Below are positions 38,727-47,897 of a DNA stretch of 64,000 bases, one piece after another. The notes beneath the pieces were generated by a model. That model saw nothing but the letters and a program-made list of their open reading frames with translations, was not told where the DNA came from and did not search any database. This stretch comes from Halomonas sp. TD01 (GTDB lineage Bacteria; Pseudomonadota; Gammaproteobacteria; Pseudomonadales; Halomonadaceae). Numbering within the stretch: position 1 is the first letter of the stretch; each line of letters begins with the position of its first letter. The position numbers were made by a program, and so were the translations under genes. The stretch spans positions 3,906,001 to 3,970,000 of the forward strand of contig NZ_OV350343.1 of assembly GCF_923868895.1 (NCBI RefSeq), in the 5' to 3' direction.

Positions 38727-38997
38727 CCGCGCTCTCTCCACAAGTTCGGGCTGGCACCTTTAATCGGACCCGCCACGCATTTCATACGGTCGTTTGATTG
38801 CGTAAGCTTGGTTGAGATAGTGAGGAACGTCAAGCCCTGACTTTTGGCTAATGCGCTTATCTCTCAAGTGCACTTACACAAATCAACTTACAACAGGCGC
38901 ACATTTTTTGCGCTTTTTATAGACAAGATAGAGAACGCATCGACTTTCCCGATTAATCCAACGATCATGCTGTTTTCATTTATGAGCCAACATCGCC

Positions 38998-40155
38998 ATG
39001 GGTAGTTTCTTTACTCCCACTCGTATCACGGCACTACAAGCACGGGTTGAACGTACCGTCGAGCGTCTAAAACCCTGGAGCTGGCTGTGGCCACCTATCG
39101 CGTTTGGCGCTGGGCTGGGCAGCTTTTTTCTGGTGGATCGCCAACAATGGCTAGGAGCCGCGTTAGCGTTGGGACTTCTTTTTGCCTGGCTGCTACTACT
39201 CACTGAGAGCTTCATAGGACGTTGGCTTGCTAAACGCGGCCACCCCACACTGCCCCGTGGGGTCACCACCTTTATCGCCCAAATGATTCACCAGGAAACA
39301 CTGTTCTTTACGTTGCCATTTATCCTGGTTACAACCGTGTGGAATAGTGGGCAGACGCTGTTTGCATTGTTAGTGATAACAATGGCAATACTGTCGATCG
39401 TAGATCCACTCTATTACAAGCTCGCCGAGCGCTGGCGAAGCCTCTATTTTATCTTTCATGCCCAGTGTGTCTTTTTAGTGGTATTGGTGATTCTGCCTAT
39501 CATGCTTCAACTGACGACTGGCCAAAGCCTAATCCTTGCGCTGGTGATTACCATATTTGTTGCACTGCCCAGTTTTTGGCACTTGCTTAAAAAACGTTCA
39601 TTAACACGCTGGTTCGCTTTTTTTGCTCTCACTATCATGTTGGCGTATGCAGCCTGGCTCGGCAAAATATGGGTGCCCCCAGCCAGTTTGTGGATGACAA
39701 ACAGCGCACTTTCCCCGGCTCTTGATATTCAAAGCCGCGCACCTCACGGGACAATGGCACTTACGCCAGATGCGATTCGCTCTAAAGGCCTTTACGTTTA
39801 CACCGCTATTCGTGCACCGCGTGGATTAAGCGAGACAATTCATCATGTATGGCACCACAACGGTGAATTGTTAGACGAAGTAGAACTTGCTATCAACGGT
39901 GGACGGGAACAGGGCTACCGGGCATGGAGCCATAAGCAGAATTTTCCTGAAGCGCCGTCGGGAGAGTGGCGTATCGACATTATGACGGATAGCGGACAAC
40001 GGCTAGGGCTGATCCGGTTTACTGTTTCGGACGATCTGGAAAAAGCCACGATAGCGGACAGCAAGATCCAACCGAACGGCTTGAGTGCGCTAAATTTGCG
40101 CCGCTTTATACCTGGAAACGACAGCTCTGAAAACGATTCATCAACGGACGAATAA
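38998..40155 (+). CDS. DUF5924 family membrane protein with DUF2914 domain
   Basis: A 385-residue protein: about seven helices in the first 235 residues, then a soluble carboxyl part (residues 240-350) with YVYTAIRAPRGLSETIHHVWHHNGELLDEVEL and SGEWRIDIMTDSGQRLGLIRFTV, a DUF2914 pattern. It looks like an inner membrane protein with an exposed domain. Function unknown. It is divergent from fadB across a 271-base spacer in which I see no clear gene. Confidence 0.8.
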   Translation: MGSFFTPTRITALQARVERTVERLKPWSWLWPPIAFGAGLGSFFLVDRQQWLGAALALGLLFAWLLLLTESFIGRWLAKRGHPTLPRGVTTFIAQMIHQETLFFTLPFILVTTVWNSGQTLFALLVITMAILSIVDPLYYKLAERWRSLYFIFHAQCVFLVVLVILPIMLQLTTGQSLILALVITIFVALPSFWHLLKKRSLTRWFAFFALTIMLAYAAWLGKIWVPPASLWMTNSALSPALDIQSRAPHGTMALTPDAIRSKGLYVYTAIRAPRGLSETIHHVWHHNGELLDEVELAINGGREQGYRAWSHKQNFPEAPSGEWRIDIMTDSGQRLGLIRFTVSDDLEKATIADSKIQPNGLSALNLRRFIPGNDSSENDSSTDE

Positions 40156-40226
40156 CATAACGCCTTGCATTCAGCGGCGCAGCTTATGACAATTCGCCTA
40201 CTTACACTTTTCGGTAGCTGTTTACT

Positions 40227-40679
40227 ATGGCTTCAACAATTGGTTTTCGCATTGCACGCCTGCCCCACCTGTGGCGTTCTATTCTGGACCGAAGGCTTGC
40301 CCCCTTAGGGTTAACACAAACGCGCTGGGTGACGCTTTACCATCTATGGAAGTTAGGTGAAGGCAACCCACAGTGTGATTTAGCTAGGGCGATTGGCGTA
40401 GAGGCGCCGTCTTTAGTAAGAACCCTAGGGCAACTCGAGGCACAAGGGCTAGTTGAGCGACGGGCCTGCGATAATGATCGCCGTAGCAAGCGGCTTTATC
40501 TAACGCCGGCGGCAATGCCCCTACTTGAACAAATTGACAGCGTTGTCCAGGTGGCGCGCAAAGAGATGTTGGCTGGCCTAAGTGAGAGTGATTTAGACCA
40601 GTTAGACAAGTGGCTGGCGCTGATAGAGTCCAATGGCATGGCGATTCAGTCAAGAGACCAAGACGGCCCCCCGGCATAA
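40227..40679 (+). CDS. MarR family regulator (SlyA-like)
   Basis: A 150-residue winged-helix repressor: RLPHLWRSILDRRLAPLGLTQTRWVTLYHLWKL, CDLARAIGVEAPSLVRTLGQLEAQGLVERR and the wing DNDRRSKRLYLTPAA. The length and order match SlyA. The target genes are not clear. It lies 71 bases after the DUF5924 gene and converges on a leftward gene eight bases away. Confidence 0.88.
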   Translation: MASTIGFRIARLPHLWRSILDRRLAPLGLTQTRWVTLYHLWKLGEGNPQCDLARAIGVEAPSLVRTLGQLEAQGLVERRACDNDRRSKRLYLTPAAMPLLEQIDSVVQVARKEMLAGLSESDLDQLDKWLALIESNGMAIQSRDQDGPPA

Positions 40680-40687
40680 GACTTCCA

Positions 40688-41227
40688 TTAATGCCCTGCT
40701 GTTTCGCCGGTCCCATTTAGCGGCTTTACAGCAGGGCGGTCTGACAACCCACTAAGCGTTTCTTTTAGCGTCTGAAAATCGTCTCCGTAGGTCGAGAAAC
40801 GCTCGGCAGTTTGTGACTCCCACCACCATAGTGTTAACGCCGTAGAATTCGACTCGATCACCAAAGCATCTTGTGGAAGGCGCTCTAGCAAGGCTTTCAA
40901 AGAGGCGCTTGCGATTTCTGGCAGTGGCCGTAATGGCGCAATACGCCAACGCCACCCGGCATGATAAAGCTCCAGCGCCTCACTTGCGTTCGATTCACGA
41001 ACTAGCACAAAATCGGGACCTGGCGCCTGCTGGGAAAAATACCAACGATAGGCGGGCATCGTGCCTCGGAAATGATGCAGGGGCGGCTTCTCCATCTTGA
41101 CCGTTACCCCTTGCTTCTTGGCACTTGAACGCAGCGCCATTTGGCGCTTTTGCTGGGGGCTAGGCTTCAGCCACATCACCGGAGCAATAACAAACATTAA
41201 AATAAAAATAATAATTAACCATTCCAT
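40688..41227 (-). CDS. single-helix membrane protein of unknown function
   Basis: A 179-residue protein with one amino helix (MEWLIIIFILMFVIAPVMWL) and a cytosolic basic and then mixed domain (KRQMALRSSAKKQGVTVKM, YRWYFSQ, GWRWRIAPLRPLPE, ALTLWWWESQTAERF). The many Trp and Arg residues are notable. I do not recognise the family. The ATG at 41227 follows GGAGAG and starts on the helix; the frame from 41269 adds a polar stretch. An inverted repeat (GCCCTGCTGT / ACAGCAGGGC, 40693-40737) overlaps its 3' end. Confidence 0.65.
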   Translation of the reverse strand: MEWLIIIFILMFVIAPVMWLKPSPQQKRQMALRSSAKKQGVTVKMEKPPLHHFRGTMPAYRWYFSQQAPGPDFVLVRESNASEALELYHAGWRWRIAPLRPLPEIASASLKALLERLPQDALVIESNSTALTLWWWESQTAERFSTYGDDFQTLKETLSGLSDRPAVKPLNGTGETAGH

Positions 41228-41358
41228 CCCGGCGTCTCTCCTATTCTTTAACTTAAAAAAGCATGACATAGATCGTTGTTAAGATTGCGCTTGCAGCCTA
41301 AAGTAAAGGTCATCTAACAAAGCGTTTTCTTTGTTAATTATCAATAAGGAGATTAGCC

Positions 41359-41811
41359 ATGAGCTATCACCACATATTAGTAGCCGTTGATCTAACTAAA
41401 GACTCCCATAAAATCTTAGAGCGCGCAGTCGCGATTGCTGAGCGCAACAACGATGCCAAAATTTCTATTATGCACACCCTCGAACCATTGGGCTTCGCTT
41501 ACGGCGGCGACATTCCAATGGATCTCACCAGCATTCAAGACCAACTGGATGACCACGCAAAAAAGCGGCTGGCTGAAATTGCCATCCCTCATGTCGAACC
41601 TGCGGATCAACATGTCGTGGTCGGTATGCCAGACACCGAGATTCACCGCTTCGCAGAAGAACACAACGTCGATCTAATCGTTGTTGGCTCGCATGGGCGT
41701 CATGGCTTTGCCCTGCTACTTGGCTCTACCTCTACCGGCGTACTTCACGGCGCGCAGTGTGACGTTTTGGCCGTTAGGGTCGGCAAAAAAGGTGAACAGA
41801 GCGACGAGTAA
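41359..41811 (+). CDS. universal stress protein (UspA family)
   Basis: A 150-residue single-domain protein. Amino end ILVAVDLTKDSHKILERAV and the ATP-binding loop VVGSHGRHGFALLLGSTSTGVLHGAQCDVLAVRV match the nucleotide-binding UspFG/UspA type. A small soluble stress protein. AAGGAG precedes the ATG. It stands alone and ends at a shared terminator. Confidence 0.92.
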   Translation: MSYHHILVAVDLTKDSHKILERAVAIAERNNDAKISIMHTLEPLGFAYGGDIPMDLTSIQDQLDDHAKKRLAEIAIPHVEPADQHVVVGMPDTEIHRFAEEHNVDLIVVGSHGRHGFALLLGSTSTGVLHGAQCDVLAVRVGKKGEQSDE

Positions 41812-41815
41812 GCCG

Positions 41816-41850
41816 TGAGTAAAGGGCACCCAGCCGGGTGCCTTTACTCA
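41816..41850. terminator. bidirectional terminator between the stress protein and uup
   Basis: TGAGTAAAG and GCACCC pair with GGGTGC and CTTTACTCA, with one bulged base and a four-base loop. It separates convergent genes, though T runs are short. Confidence 0.7.
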
Positions 41851-41863
41851 TTCGATGCTGATG

Positions 41864-43783
41864 TCAGTCACCGTTGGCCATTGCTTCAAGCTCCATCCAA
41901 CGCTCCATTGCCGTCTCAAGCGTTTGCTGTACATTTTCTAACGCTTGCAACTTAGCAGTGACGGCACTGGCTTCTTGCTGATAGAAGGCAGGATCGCCAA
42001 TCTCTTGCTCTAACGCCTCTACCTCACTCTCAAGGCGCTCAATCTGTGCAGGTAACGCGTCTAACTCTCGCTGCACTTTATAAGAGAGCTTAACGGTTTT
42101 CTTAGCGGGCTCTACAACCGGCTTCTCTGGCGTTTTTTCAACCACAACGCTAGTCGGTTCAGTGTTCTGGCGAGCGGCACCTTCCCAAGGTGCTGGCGGC
42201 AGTTTACCTCCTTGGCGAATCCAATCCGTGTAGCCACCCACGTATTCACGCACATAGCCCTCACCCTCAAAGGCCAGCATGCTGGTCACGACGTTATCCA
42301 TAAATGTCCGGTCGTGAGAGACCAGTAGCAGCGTGCCGTCAAAGTCCAACAGCAGCTCTTCAAGCAGCTCAAGGGTTTCCATGTCCAAGTCGTTGGTAGG
42401 CTCATCCAACACCAGTACGTTGGCAGGCTGGGTAAACAGCTTGGCTAACAACAGACGGTTGGACTCTCCGCCGGAAAGCGCTTTCACCGGCTGTCGAACA
42501 CGGTCAGGTGTGAATAGAAAATCCTGAAGGTAACTCATCACGTGGCGATCTTTTCCGCCAACGGTTACCCGATCGCTGCCCTGGGCGACGTTGTCGTAGA
42601 CAGTTTTTTCCAGTTCCAAGCCAGCGCGTAGCTGATCGAAGTAAGCGACCTTCAAATTGGTACCCAACTGAGCACTACCTTCCGTAGGGGCAAGCTCGCC
42701 TAGCAAGATTTTCAGCAGCGTTGTTTTACCGGCACCGTTGCGACCTAGGAAGCCAATACGGTCGCCACGCATCACTTCAAGGTTCACATCACGCAGAATG
42801 ACATCATTGCCGAAGCGCTGTGTTACGCCTTTCAGCTCGACTACCCGCTTACCAGTACGTTCGCCGCTGTCAACGTTGAGATTAGCAGTGCCCTGACGTT
42901 CACGGCGCTGGCTGCGCTCCAAACGCATCTGTTCAAGTTCTCGCACACGGCCTTCGTTGCGGGTACGCCGTGCCTTGACGCCTTGACGAATCCAGACTTC
43001 TTCCTGGGCGAGCTTTTTATCGAAAAGCGCATGTTCACGGGCTTCTACTTCCAGCTCATGCTGCTTTCGCTCTTGATACTCTGCATAGTTACCGGGATAA
43101 CGGCCAAGCTTACCTCGGTCTAGCTCAAGAATCGTGGTGGCCAGCTTAGATAAGAAAGCACGGTCGTGGGTAATCAGTAATACCGCGCCATTAAAGGCCA
43201 GCAGTTGCTCTTCCAACCAAGCAATCGTGTCTAGATCAAGATGGTTGGTGGGCTCGTCAAGGAGCAGTAAGTCAGGCTCTGAAACTAGTGCTCGTGCCAG
43301 TGCAACACGACGGCGCCAGCCACCAGAAAGCGCACTCATTTCAGCTTCAGGGGGTAACCCTAAACGAGTGAGTACGACATCAATGCTCTGATGGAAAGAC
43401 CAGCCGTCGATGGCTTCGATGCGGGTTTGCAACTTGGCCATGCGGTTCATATCGGGGTCAGGGTCATTGATTAGGTGCTGGTATTCGGATAGCAGCTCCC
43501 CCGCTTCGGGCAGCCCCTGAGCAACCATGTCAAAAATCGTCATGCCTGAGGATTCAGGCAACTCCTGAGACAGTACGCCAATTTTCAAGCCCGGCGCTCG
43601 CCAAATAGAGCCGTCATCGGCATGAATATCGCCCGCCACTAGTTTTAATAGCGTTGATTTACCGGTGCCGTTGCGCCCGACCAGCGCCAGCCGCTCGCCT
43701 TTTTCAACCGTTAGGTCGGCGCGGTTAAGCAGTACTTGGGTGCCGTAAGCGAGTTGCAGCTGTTCGAGTCGTAACAAGGTCAC
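41864..43783 (-). CDS. uup: ABC-F ATPase Uup
   Basis: A 639-residue protein with two ATPase domains: Walker A GRNGTGKSTLLKLV and GRNGAGKTTLLKIL, signatures LSGGWRRRVALARAL and LSGGESNRLLLAKL, joined by a charged linker and ending in a coiled-coil tail. Uup acts on ribosomes or branched DNA. There are no membrane helices, so it is no transporter. The start is GTG at 43783 with AGGAGG at good spacing; the ATG at 43828 is not preceded by a site. Confidence 0.93.
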   Translation of the reverse strand: MTLLRLEQLQLAYGTQVLLNRADLTVEKGERLALVGRNGTGKSTLLKLVAGDIHADDGSIWRAPGLKIGVLSQELPESSGMTIFDMVAQGLPEAGELLSEYQHLINDPDPDMNRMAKLQTRIEAIDGWSFHQSIDVVLTRLGLPPEAEMSALSGGWRRRVALARALVSEPDLLLLDEPTNHLDLDTIAWLEEQLLAFNGAVLLITHDRAFLSKLATTILELDRGKLGRYPGNYAEYQERKQHELEVEAREHALFDKKLAQEEVWIRQGVKARRTRNEGRVRELEQMRLERSQRRERQGTANLNVDSGERTGKRVVELKGVTQRFGNDVILRDVNLEVMRGDRIGFLGRNGAGKTTLLKILLGELAPTEGSAQLGTNLKVAYFDQLRAGLELEKTVYDNVAQGSDRVTVGGKDRHVMSYLQDFLFTPDRVRQPVKALSGGESNRLLLAKLFTQPANVLVLDEPTNDLDMETLELLEELLLDFDGTLLLVSHDRTFMDNVVTSMLAFEGEGYVREYVGGYTDWIRQGGKLPPAPWEGAARQNTEPTSVVVEKTPEKPVVEPAKKTVKLSYKVQRELDALPAQIERLESEVEALEQEIGDPAFYQQEASAVTAKLQALENVQQTLETAMERWMELEAMANGD

Positions 43784-43936
43784 GCAGTGTCCTCCTTCAT
43801 CATGAGGCGCACAGTGTAACGCATGCACTCACGTTAAGGAGAGCCCTTATAGAGCCAAACGACACATCGTGCTAACGTCCCATCATCACGTGATAATAAC
43901 AAGGTAGTGCCAAGCTACTCGTTTAGGGCTGACATC

Positions 43937-44950
43937 GTGACCGTTACCGTCTCAATGCACTTTGTGAACGAACTCTTGTGTGGCTTACCCGCTACTGAGC
44001 ATTCTCCTGTTCGCTACTTGGAACTTGCTGGAATTTCCCCCTTTCTGCTTAGCGCACCGAATGGGCGAGTCACTGTTGAGCAGTTTGCCGAGCTTTACCG
44101 CCTACTCGCCCTTGAGCTAGATGATGAGACACCGTGCTTTTTCTCCAGGCCGCTACGCTGTGGAACGCTAAAGCTGTTGTGCTTAAGCTTGCTAGATGCG
44201 CCTACACTGCACGTTGCTCTTCACCGCTATACGCAATTTTTTCGAATTCTATTAGATGATTTTGGCTACGGTTTTACTATTGAAGGCGGATTCGCCCGAG
44301 TGGCGCTGGAAGAACGCGCCCCGCCTCAAGGTAGCAGAATATTGATTCATGAGCTGATGCTGAAGCTGTTTCACGGCATTTCCTCATGGATGATCGCTCG
44401 CAAAATCCCACCTATTTTAATGGAGTGCGGCTATGCCCAACCCGCTCACAGCGCTGACTATCTCTACTTCTATCCCGGCAAAGTAAGATTCGATCAACCA
44501 CAAACAGCTGTTTACTTTGATAAGGCGTTTCTAAACCACCCTATACGACAGACTAAACAGCATCTTGGCGCATTTTTACAACGCGCACCGGCTGACTGGT
44601 TCTACGTCTCTTTTGAAGATCGTTTAGTGACTCACCGCGTTCGCGAACACCTAAGCCGCCACTTGCCCGCCTCATGCACTGTTCAGCATGTGGCAGATGC
44701 GTTACATATGTCCGTGCGTACACTCTCAAGACACTTGAAACTCGAAGGCACCCATTTCCAGGCGGTTAAAGACGAATACCGTCGCGACTATGCCATTCAA
44801 GCACTCACTCGCAGCACACAACCACTGACGGCAATTGCAGAAAAACTCGGCTTCGAAGACCTTGCCTGCCTTAGCCGAGCGTTTAAACAATGGACAGGAA
44901 ACTCGCCCGCCGCCTACCGCAAGGCGCAAACGGCGGGACTTAAACGTTAG
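43937..44950 (+). CDS. AraC family regulator of the adjacent acyl-CoA operon
   Basis: About 338 residues: an arabinose-binding-like amino domain (LCLSLLDAPTLHVALHRYTQFFRIL) and a carboxyl AraC DNA-binding domain (VQHVADALHMSVRTLSRHLKLEGTHFQAVKDEYRR, LTAIAEKLGFEDLACLSRAFKQWTGNSPAAYR). Same layout as OruR-type regulators. Its stop is three bases from that of the convergent acyl-CoA operon, so it may control it. I prefer a GTG at 43937 with AGGG upstream; ATG at 43955 is also possible. Confidence 0.8.
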   Translation: MTVTVSMHFVNELLCGLPATEHSPVRYLELAGISPFLLSAPNGRVTVEQFAELYRLLALELDDETPCFFSRPLRCGTLKLLCLSLLDAPTLHVALHRYTQFFRILLDDFGYGFTIEGGFARVALEERAPPQGSRILIHELMLKLFHGISSWMIARKIPPILMECGYAQPAHSADYLYFYPGKVRFDQPQTAVYFDKAFLNHPIRQTKQHLGAFLQRAPADWFYVSFEDRLVTHRVREHLSRHLPASCTVQHVADALHMSVRTLSRHLKLEGTHFQAVKDEYRRDYAIQALTRSTQPLTAIAEKLGFEDLACLSRAFKQWTGNSPAAYRKAQTAGLKR

Positions 44951-44953
44951 CGT

Positions 44954-46606
44954 TCAGATCTCAGTGCGAATGCGCTTTTTATCCAGCTTACCGACACTGG
45001 TTTTAGGAATTTCATCTACGAAGCGAATCAACGATGGAATGCCCCAGCGGTTGATGCTGCCCTGTTCTACGAACTGCTCCATAAATGCTTGTACCTTCTC
45101 TGCAGTGGGCGGGTTATTTAAATCGCTGGGTACGACGAGCGCCGCTGGCCGCTCGCCCCATTTATCATCCGCGACGCCGATCACCGCCACTTCAGCGACA
45201 CCTGGGCATTGGCTAATATAGCTTTCCAGCTCAAGTGAAGAGAGCCACTCACCGCCGGTTTTGATGACATCTTTAATACGATCGCTAATGGCCAAGAAAC
45301 CATGCTCATCAATCGAGCCAACATCACCGGTATGTAGCCACCCATCCCGCCAAAGCTCTTCACTGCGTTTTTCTTCCTTGTAGTATGCCTGAGTTAGCCA
45401 GGGCGCCTGGGCACGCACTTCGCCCACGCTGACGCCATCATGGGGTAGCGGTTCTCCATTAGCATCAACCACCTGCAACTTCACCAGGGGCACGGGCAAA
45501 CCAGCCTTACACCGCCAAGGAAGCTGCGTTTCAAAATCGGCCTCAGCAACATCCTGAGGTAAAATATCGGCCGTTAGCAGCGGGCAGGTTTCTGACATGC
45601 CGTAGGCACTACGTGTATCAATGCCGAGTGACCAAGCACGGCTAGCCAGGGCTTGGGTTAGCGCACTGCCGCCCACAAGCACCTTCCAACCGGTTAAATC
45701 AATTTTTTTCGATGCGATAGCGTCAGCGCTCACCACCATATTTAACAGCGTTGGCACGCAGTGGGAGAAATCGACCTTTTCATTCACCAGCAGTTTGACC
45801 AACATTTCCGGCTCATAGCGGCCAGGGTATACCTGGGTCGCTCCCATCAACGTGGCGGTGTAAGGCACGCCCCACGCATGCACATGGAACATCGGCGTGA
45901 TGGGCATGTATACCTTGTCACGGTTGAGCAGCTCAAACCCCGGTGCTTGGAAGGTACTGGCTTCACCTAGTGTGTGCAGAACTAATTGGCGGTGGGTAAA
46001 AAACACCCCTTTCGGATTACCGGTGGTGCCCGTGGTGTAGAACAGCGTGGCCACCGCATTCTCATCAAAAACAGGAAACTCGTAATGAGTTGGCTGCTCA
46101 CTTAGCAACGCCTCAAACTCACCAACTAGCGGAAGCGACGTGCTGACGGTGCTTTGTGTTTCTTGGCAAAGTAGGTAACCGCGTATGTTGGGTAGTTGAT
46201 CAGCGAGTGGCTCCAGTAACGGCACGAAATCCTCATGCACTAGCACAAAGACATCTTCAGCGTGCTCCATCGTGTAGTGAATTTGCTCAGACGCCAAACG
46301 TACGTTGACGGTATGCAGCACGGCACCAATCATGGGAATGGCAAAAAAGCACTCTAAGTAGCGATGGCTGTCCCAGTCCAAGACTGCCACCACATCACCC
46401 GCCTGAACGCCCTGTGCCGTTAGCGCATGGGCAAGCTGGTGTACCCGCTCACGAAAACGTCGATAGTCATGACGGCTCTGGTCTCGATAAACAATCTGGT
46501 TATTTCCCGCCATTCGAACACCTGACTCCAGCAATTCTCTGATTAACAGAGGCGAGCTAGTCGCAGACGGCGTAGAAGGAAGTATTTTTGGCGTTATCGT
46601 AGACAT
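44954..46606 (-). CDS. fatty acid-CoA ligase, AlkK type
   Basis: About 550 residues, an AMP-forming acyl-CoA ligase. Motifs: LFYTTGTTGNPKGVFFTHRQ (P-loop), YGMSETCPLLT, WLHTGDVG, ISDRIKDVIKTGGEWLSS and the catalytic Lys region TSVGKLDKK near the end. Closest by pattern to medium-chain ligase AlkK of Pseudomonas oleovorans. The ATG at 46606 follows AGGTGTG. It closes the leftward operon after the thiolase by 35 bases. Confidence 0.88.
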   Translation of the reverse strand: MSTITPKILPSTPSATSSPLLIRELLESGVRMAGNNQIVYRDQSRHDYRRFRERVHQLAHALTAQGVQAGDVVAVLDWDSHRYLECFFAIPMIGAVLHTVNVRLASEQIHYTMEHAEDVFVLVHEDFVPLLEPLADQLPNIRGYLLCQETQSTVSTSLPLVGEFEALLSEQPTHYEFPVFDENAVATLFYTTGTTGNPKGVFFTHRQLVLHTLGEASTFQAPGFELLNRDKVYMPITPMFHVHAWGVPYTATLMGATQVYPGRYEPEMLVKLLVNEKVDFSHCVPTLLNMVVSADAIASKKIDLTGWKVLVGGSALTQALASRAWSLGIDTRSAYGMSETCPLLTADILPQDVAEADFETQLPWRCKAGLPVPLVKLQVVDANGEPLPHDGVSVGEVRAQAPWLTQAYYKEEKRSEELWRDGWLHTGDVGSIDEHGFLAISDRIKDVIKTGGEWLSSLELESYISQCPGVAEVAVIGVADDKWGERPAALVVPSDLNNPPTAEKVQAFMEQFVEQGSINRWGIPSLIRFVDEIPKTSVGKLDKKRIRTEI

Positions 46607-46641
46607 AAAACACACCTCGATTGTTATTGGGAAACCGGTTG

Positions 46642-47829
46642 TTATTCGCGTTCTATTAACAGCGCAATGCCCTGCCCACCGCCAATACACAGCGTGATCA
46701 AACCATAGCGGCCCTGACGTCGCTCCAATTCGTGTAAGGCTTTTAGGATCAAGATGGCACCGGTCGCTCCTACCGGATGACCAAGCGCCACGGCGCCACC
46801 ATTCGGGTTCAGTTTTTCCAATGGGAAGCCCAGCGTATCGGCAACGGCCATCGCTTGTGCCGCGAACGCTTCATTGGACTCAATCACATCAATATCATTG
46901 ATCGTCAGCCCTGCCTGTTGGAGGCAGCGTTTCACCGCGGGGATTGGTCCTAACCCCATTACCGAAGGCTCCACACCGGCGGTGGCTGCCACGCGAAGTC
47001 GCGCCCTAACCGTTAAATTGCGCTGCTGTGCTTCATCGGCATGCGCCAGCACCAAGGTCGCTGCGCCATCGTTGATCCCAGAGGCGTTTCCTGCCGTTAC
47101 TATTCCTTCTTTTTTAAAGGCCGGCTTAAGCCGTGCTAAATCACTTAACTCAACGCCTTCACGCACATGCTCATCACGGGCAAAGGAAACCGTCTGTTTT
47201 CCTTTTGTCACTTCAACAGGCACGATTTGCTCGTCAAAACGCCCTTCTGCAATCGCTTTTGCCGCCTTACGATGGCTATCCACCGCAAACTGATCTAGCT
47301 GCTCGCGGCTTAAGCCATACTGCTTGGCGATATTTTCAGCGGTCATCCCCATATGCCCGCTGCCAAATGGATCACTAAGAATGCCAAGGGTAAGATCCTG
47401 GATATTGGCATCGCCTAGGCGTATCCCATTGCGTGCTTGGGGCGGCAGTAGATAAGCACCTCGCGACATCGACTCAGCCCCACCCGCTAGTGCTAAGCGG
47501 CTGTCGCCCAGAGCGATTTGCTGCGCCGCCGATATAACCGCCTGCACGCCAGAACCACATAACCGGTTAACATTAAAGGCACCCGCTTCTTTCGGCACTC
47601 CCGCACTCAACGCGATATGACGGGCAAGATAGGCATCTTCTGGGCTAGTGGTAATAATATGGCCATACACAGAGTGGTCGATATCAGCGCCAGCAATGCC
47701 CGCACGGCGCAATGCTTCCTGGGCAGTGATAGTGCCTAACTCATGGGGCGCGAAAGATGAGAGCGACCCACCAAACCCACCAATGGCGGTGCGAGCACCG
47801 CTTACAATAACAACGCTATCCAGTTGCAT
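46642..47829 (-). CDS. acetyl-CoA C-acyltransferase (thiolase)
   Basis: A 395-residue thiolase of the biosynthetic/BktB group: nucleophile Cys91 (NRLCGSGVQAVISAAQ), ESNEAFAAQAMAV and GGAVALGHPVGATGA, with the second Cys in TLCIGGGQG. Could cleave or form short ketoacyl-CoA. The AAGGAGA site is strong. It lies between the dehydrogenase and the AlkK-like ligase. Confidence 0.92.
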   Translation of the reverse strand: MQLDSVVIVSGARTAIGGFGGSLSSFAPHELGTITAQEALRRAGIAGADIDHSVYGHIITTSPEDAYLARHIALSAGVPKEAGAFNVNRLCGSGVQAVISAAQQIALGDSRLALAGGAESMSRGAYLLPPQARNGIRLGDANIQDLTLGILSDPFGSGHMGMTAENIAKQYGLSREQLDQFAVDSHRKAAKAIAEGRFDEQIVPVEVTKGKQTVSFARDEHVREGVELSDLARLKPAFKKEGIVTAGNASGINDGAATLVLAHADEAQQRNLTVRARLRVAATAGVEPSVMGLGPIPAVKRCLQQAGLTINDIDVIESNEAFAAQAMAVADTLGFPLEKLNPNGGAVALGHPVGATGAILILKALHELERRQGRYGLITLCIGGGQGIALLIERE

Positions 47830-47860
47830 AGTCTCTCCTTAGTAATGACGCACAGTGGAT

Positions 47861-47897
47861 AAGGGCTTAAGAAAAGGGCTTAAGAAAAGGGCTTAAG
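47861..47897. repeat. tandem 13-base repeats at the acyl-CoA dehydrogenase stop
   Basis: AAGGGCTTAAGAA occurs twice in full and once as an 11-base partial copy, in direct tandem. The last copy holds the stop of the acyl-CoA dehydrogenase gene; the others extend into the spacer before the thiolase. Confidence 0.85.

Noticed and set aside
38897..38918. Terminator-like hairpin GCGCA...TGCGC with TTTTT on the plus strand.
   Set aside because: The stem is only five bases and no rightward gene lies upstream.
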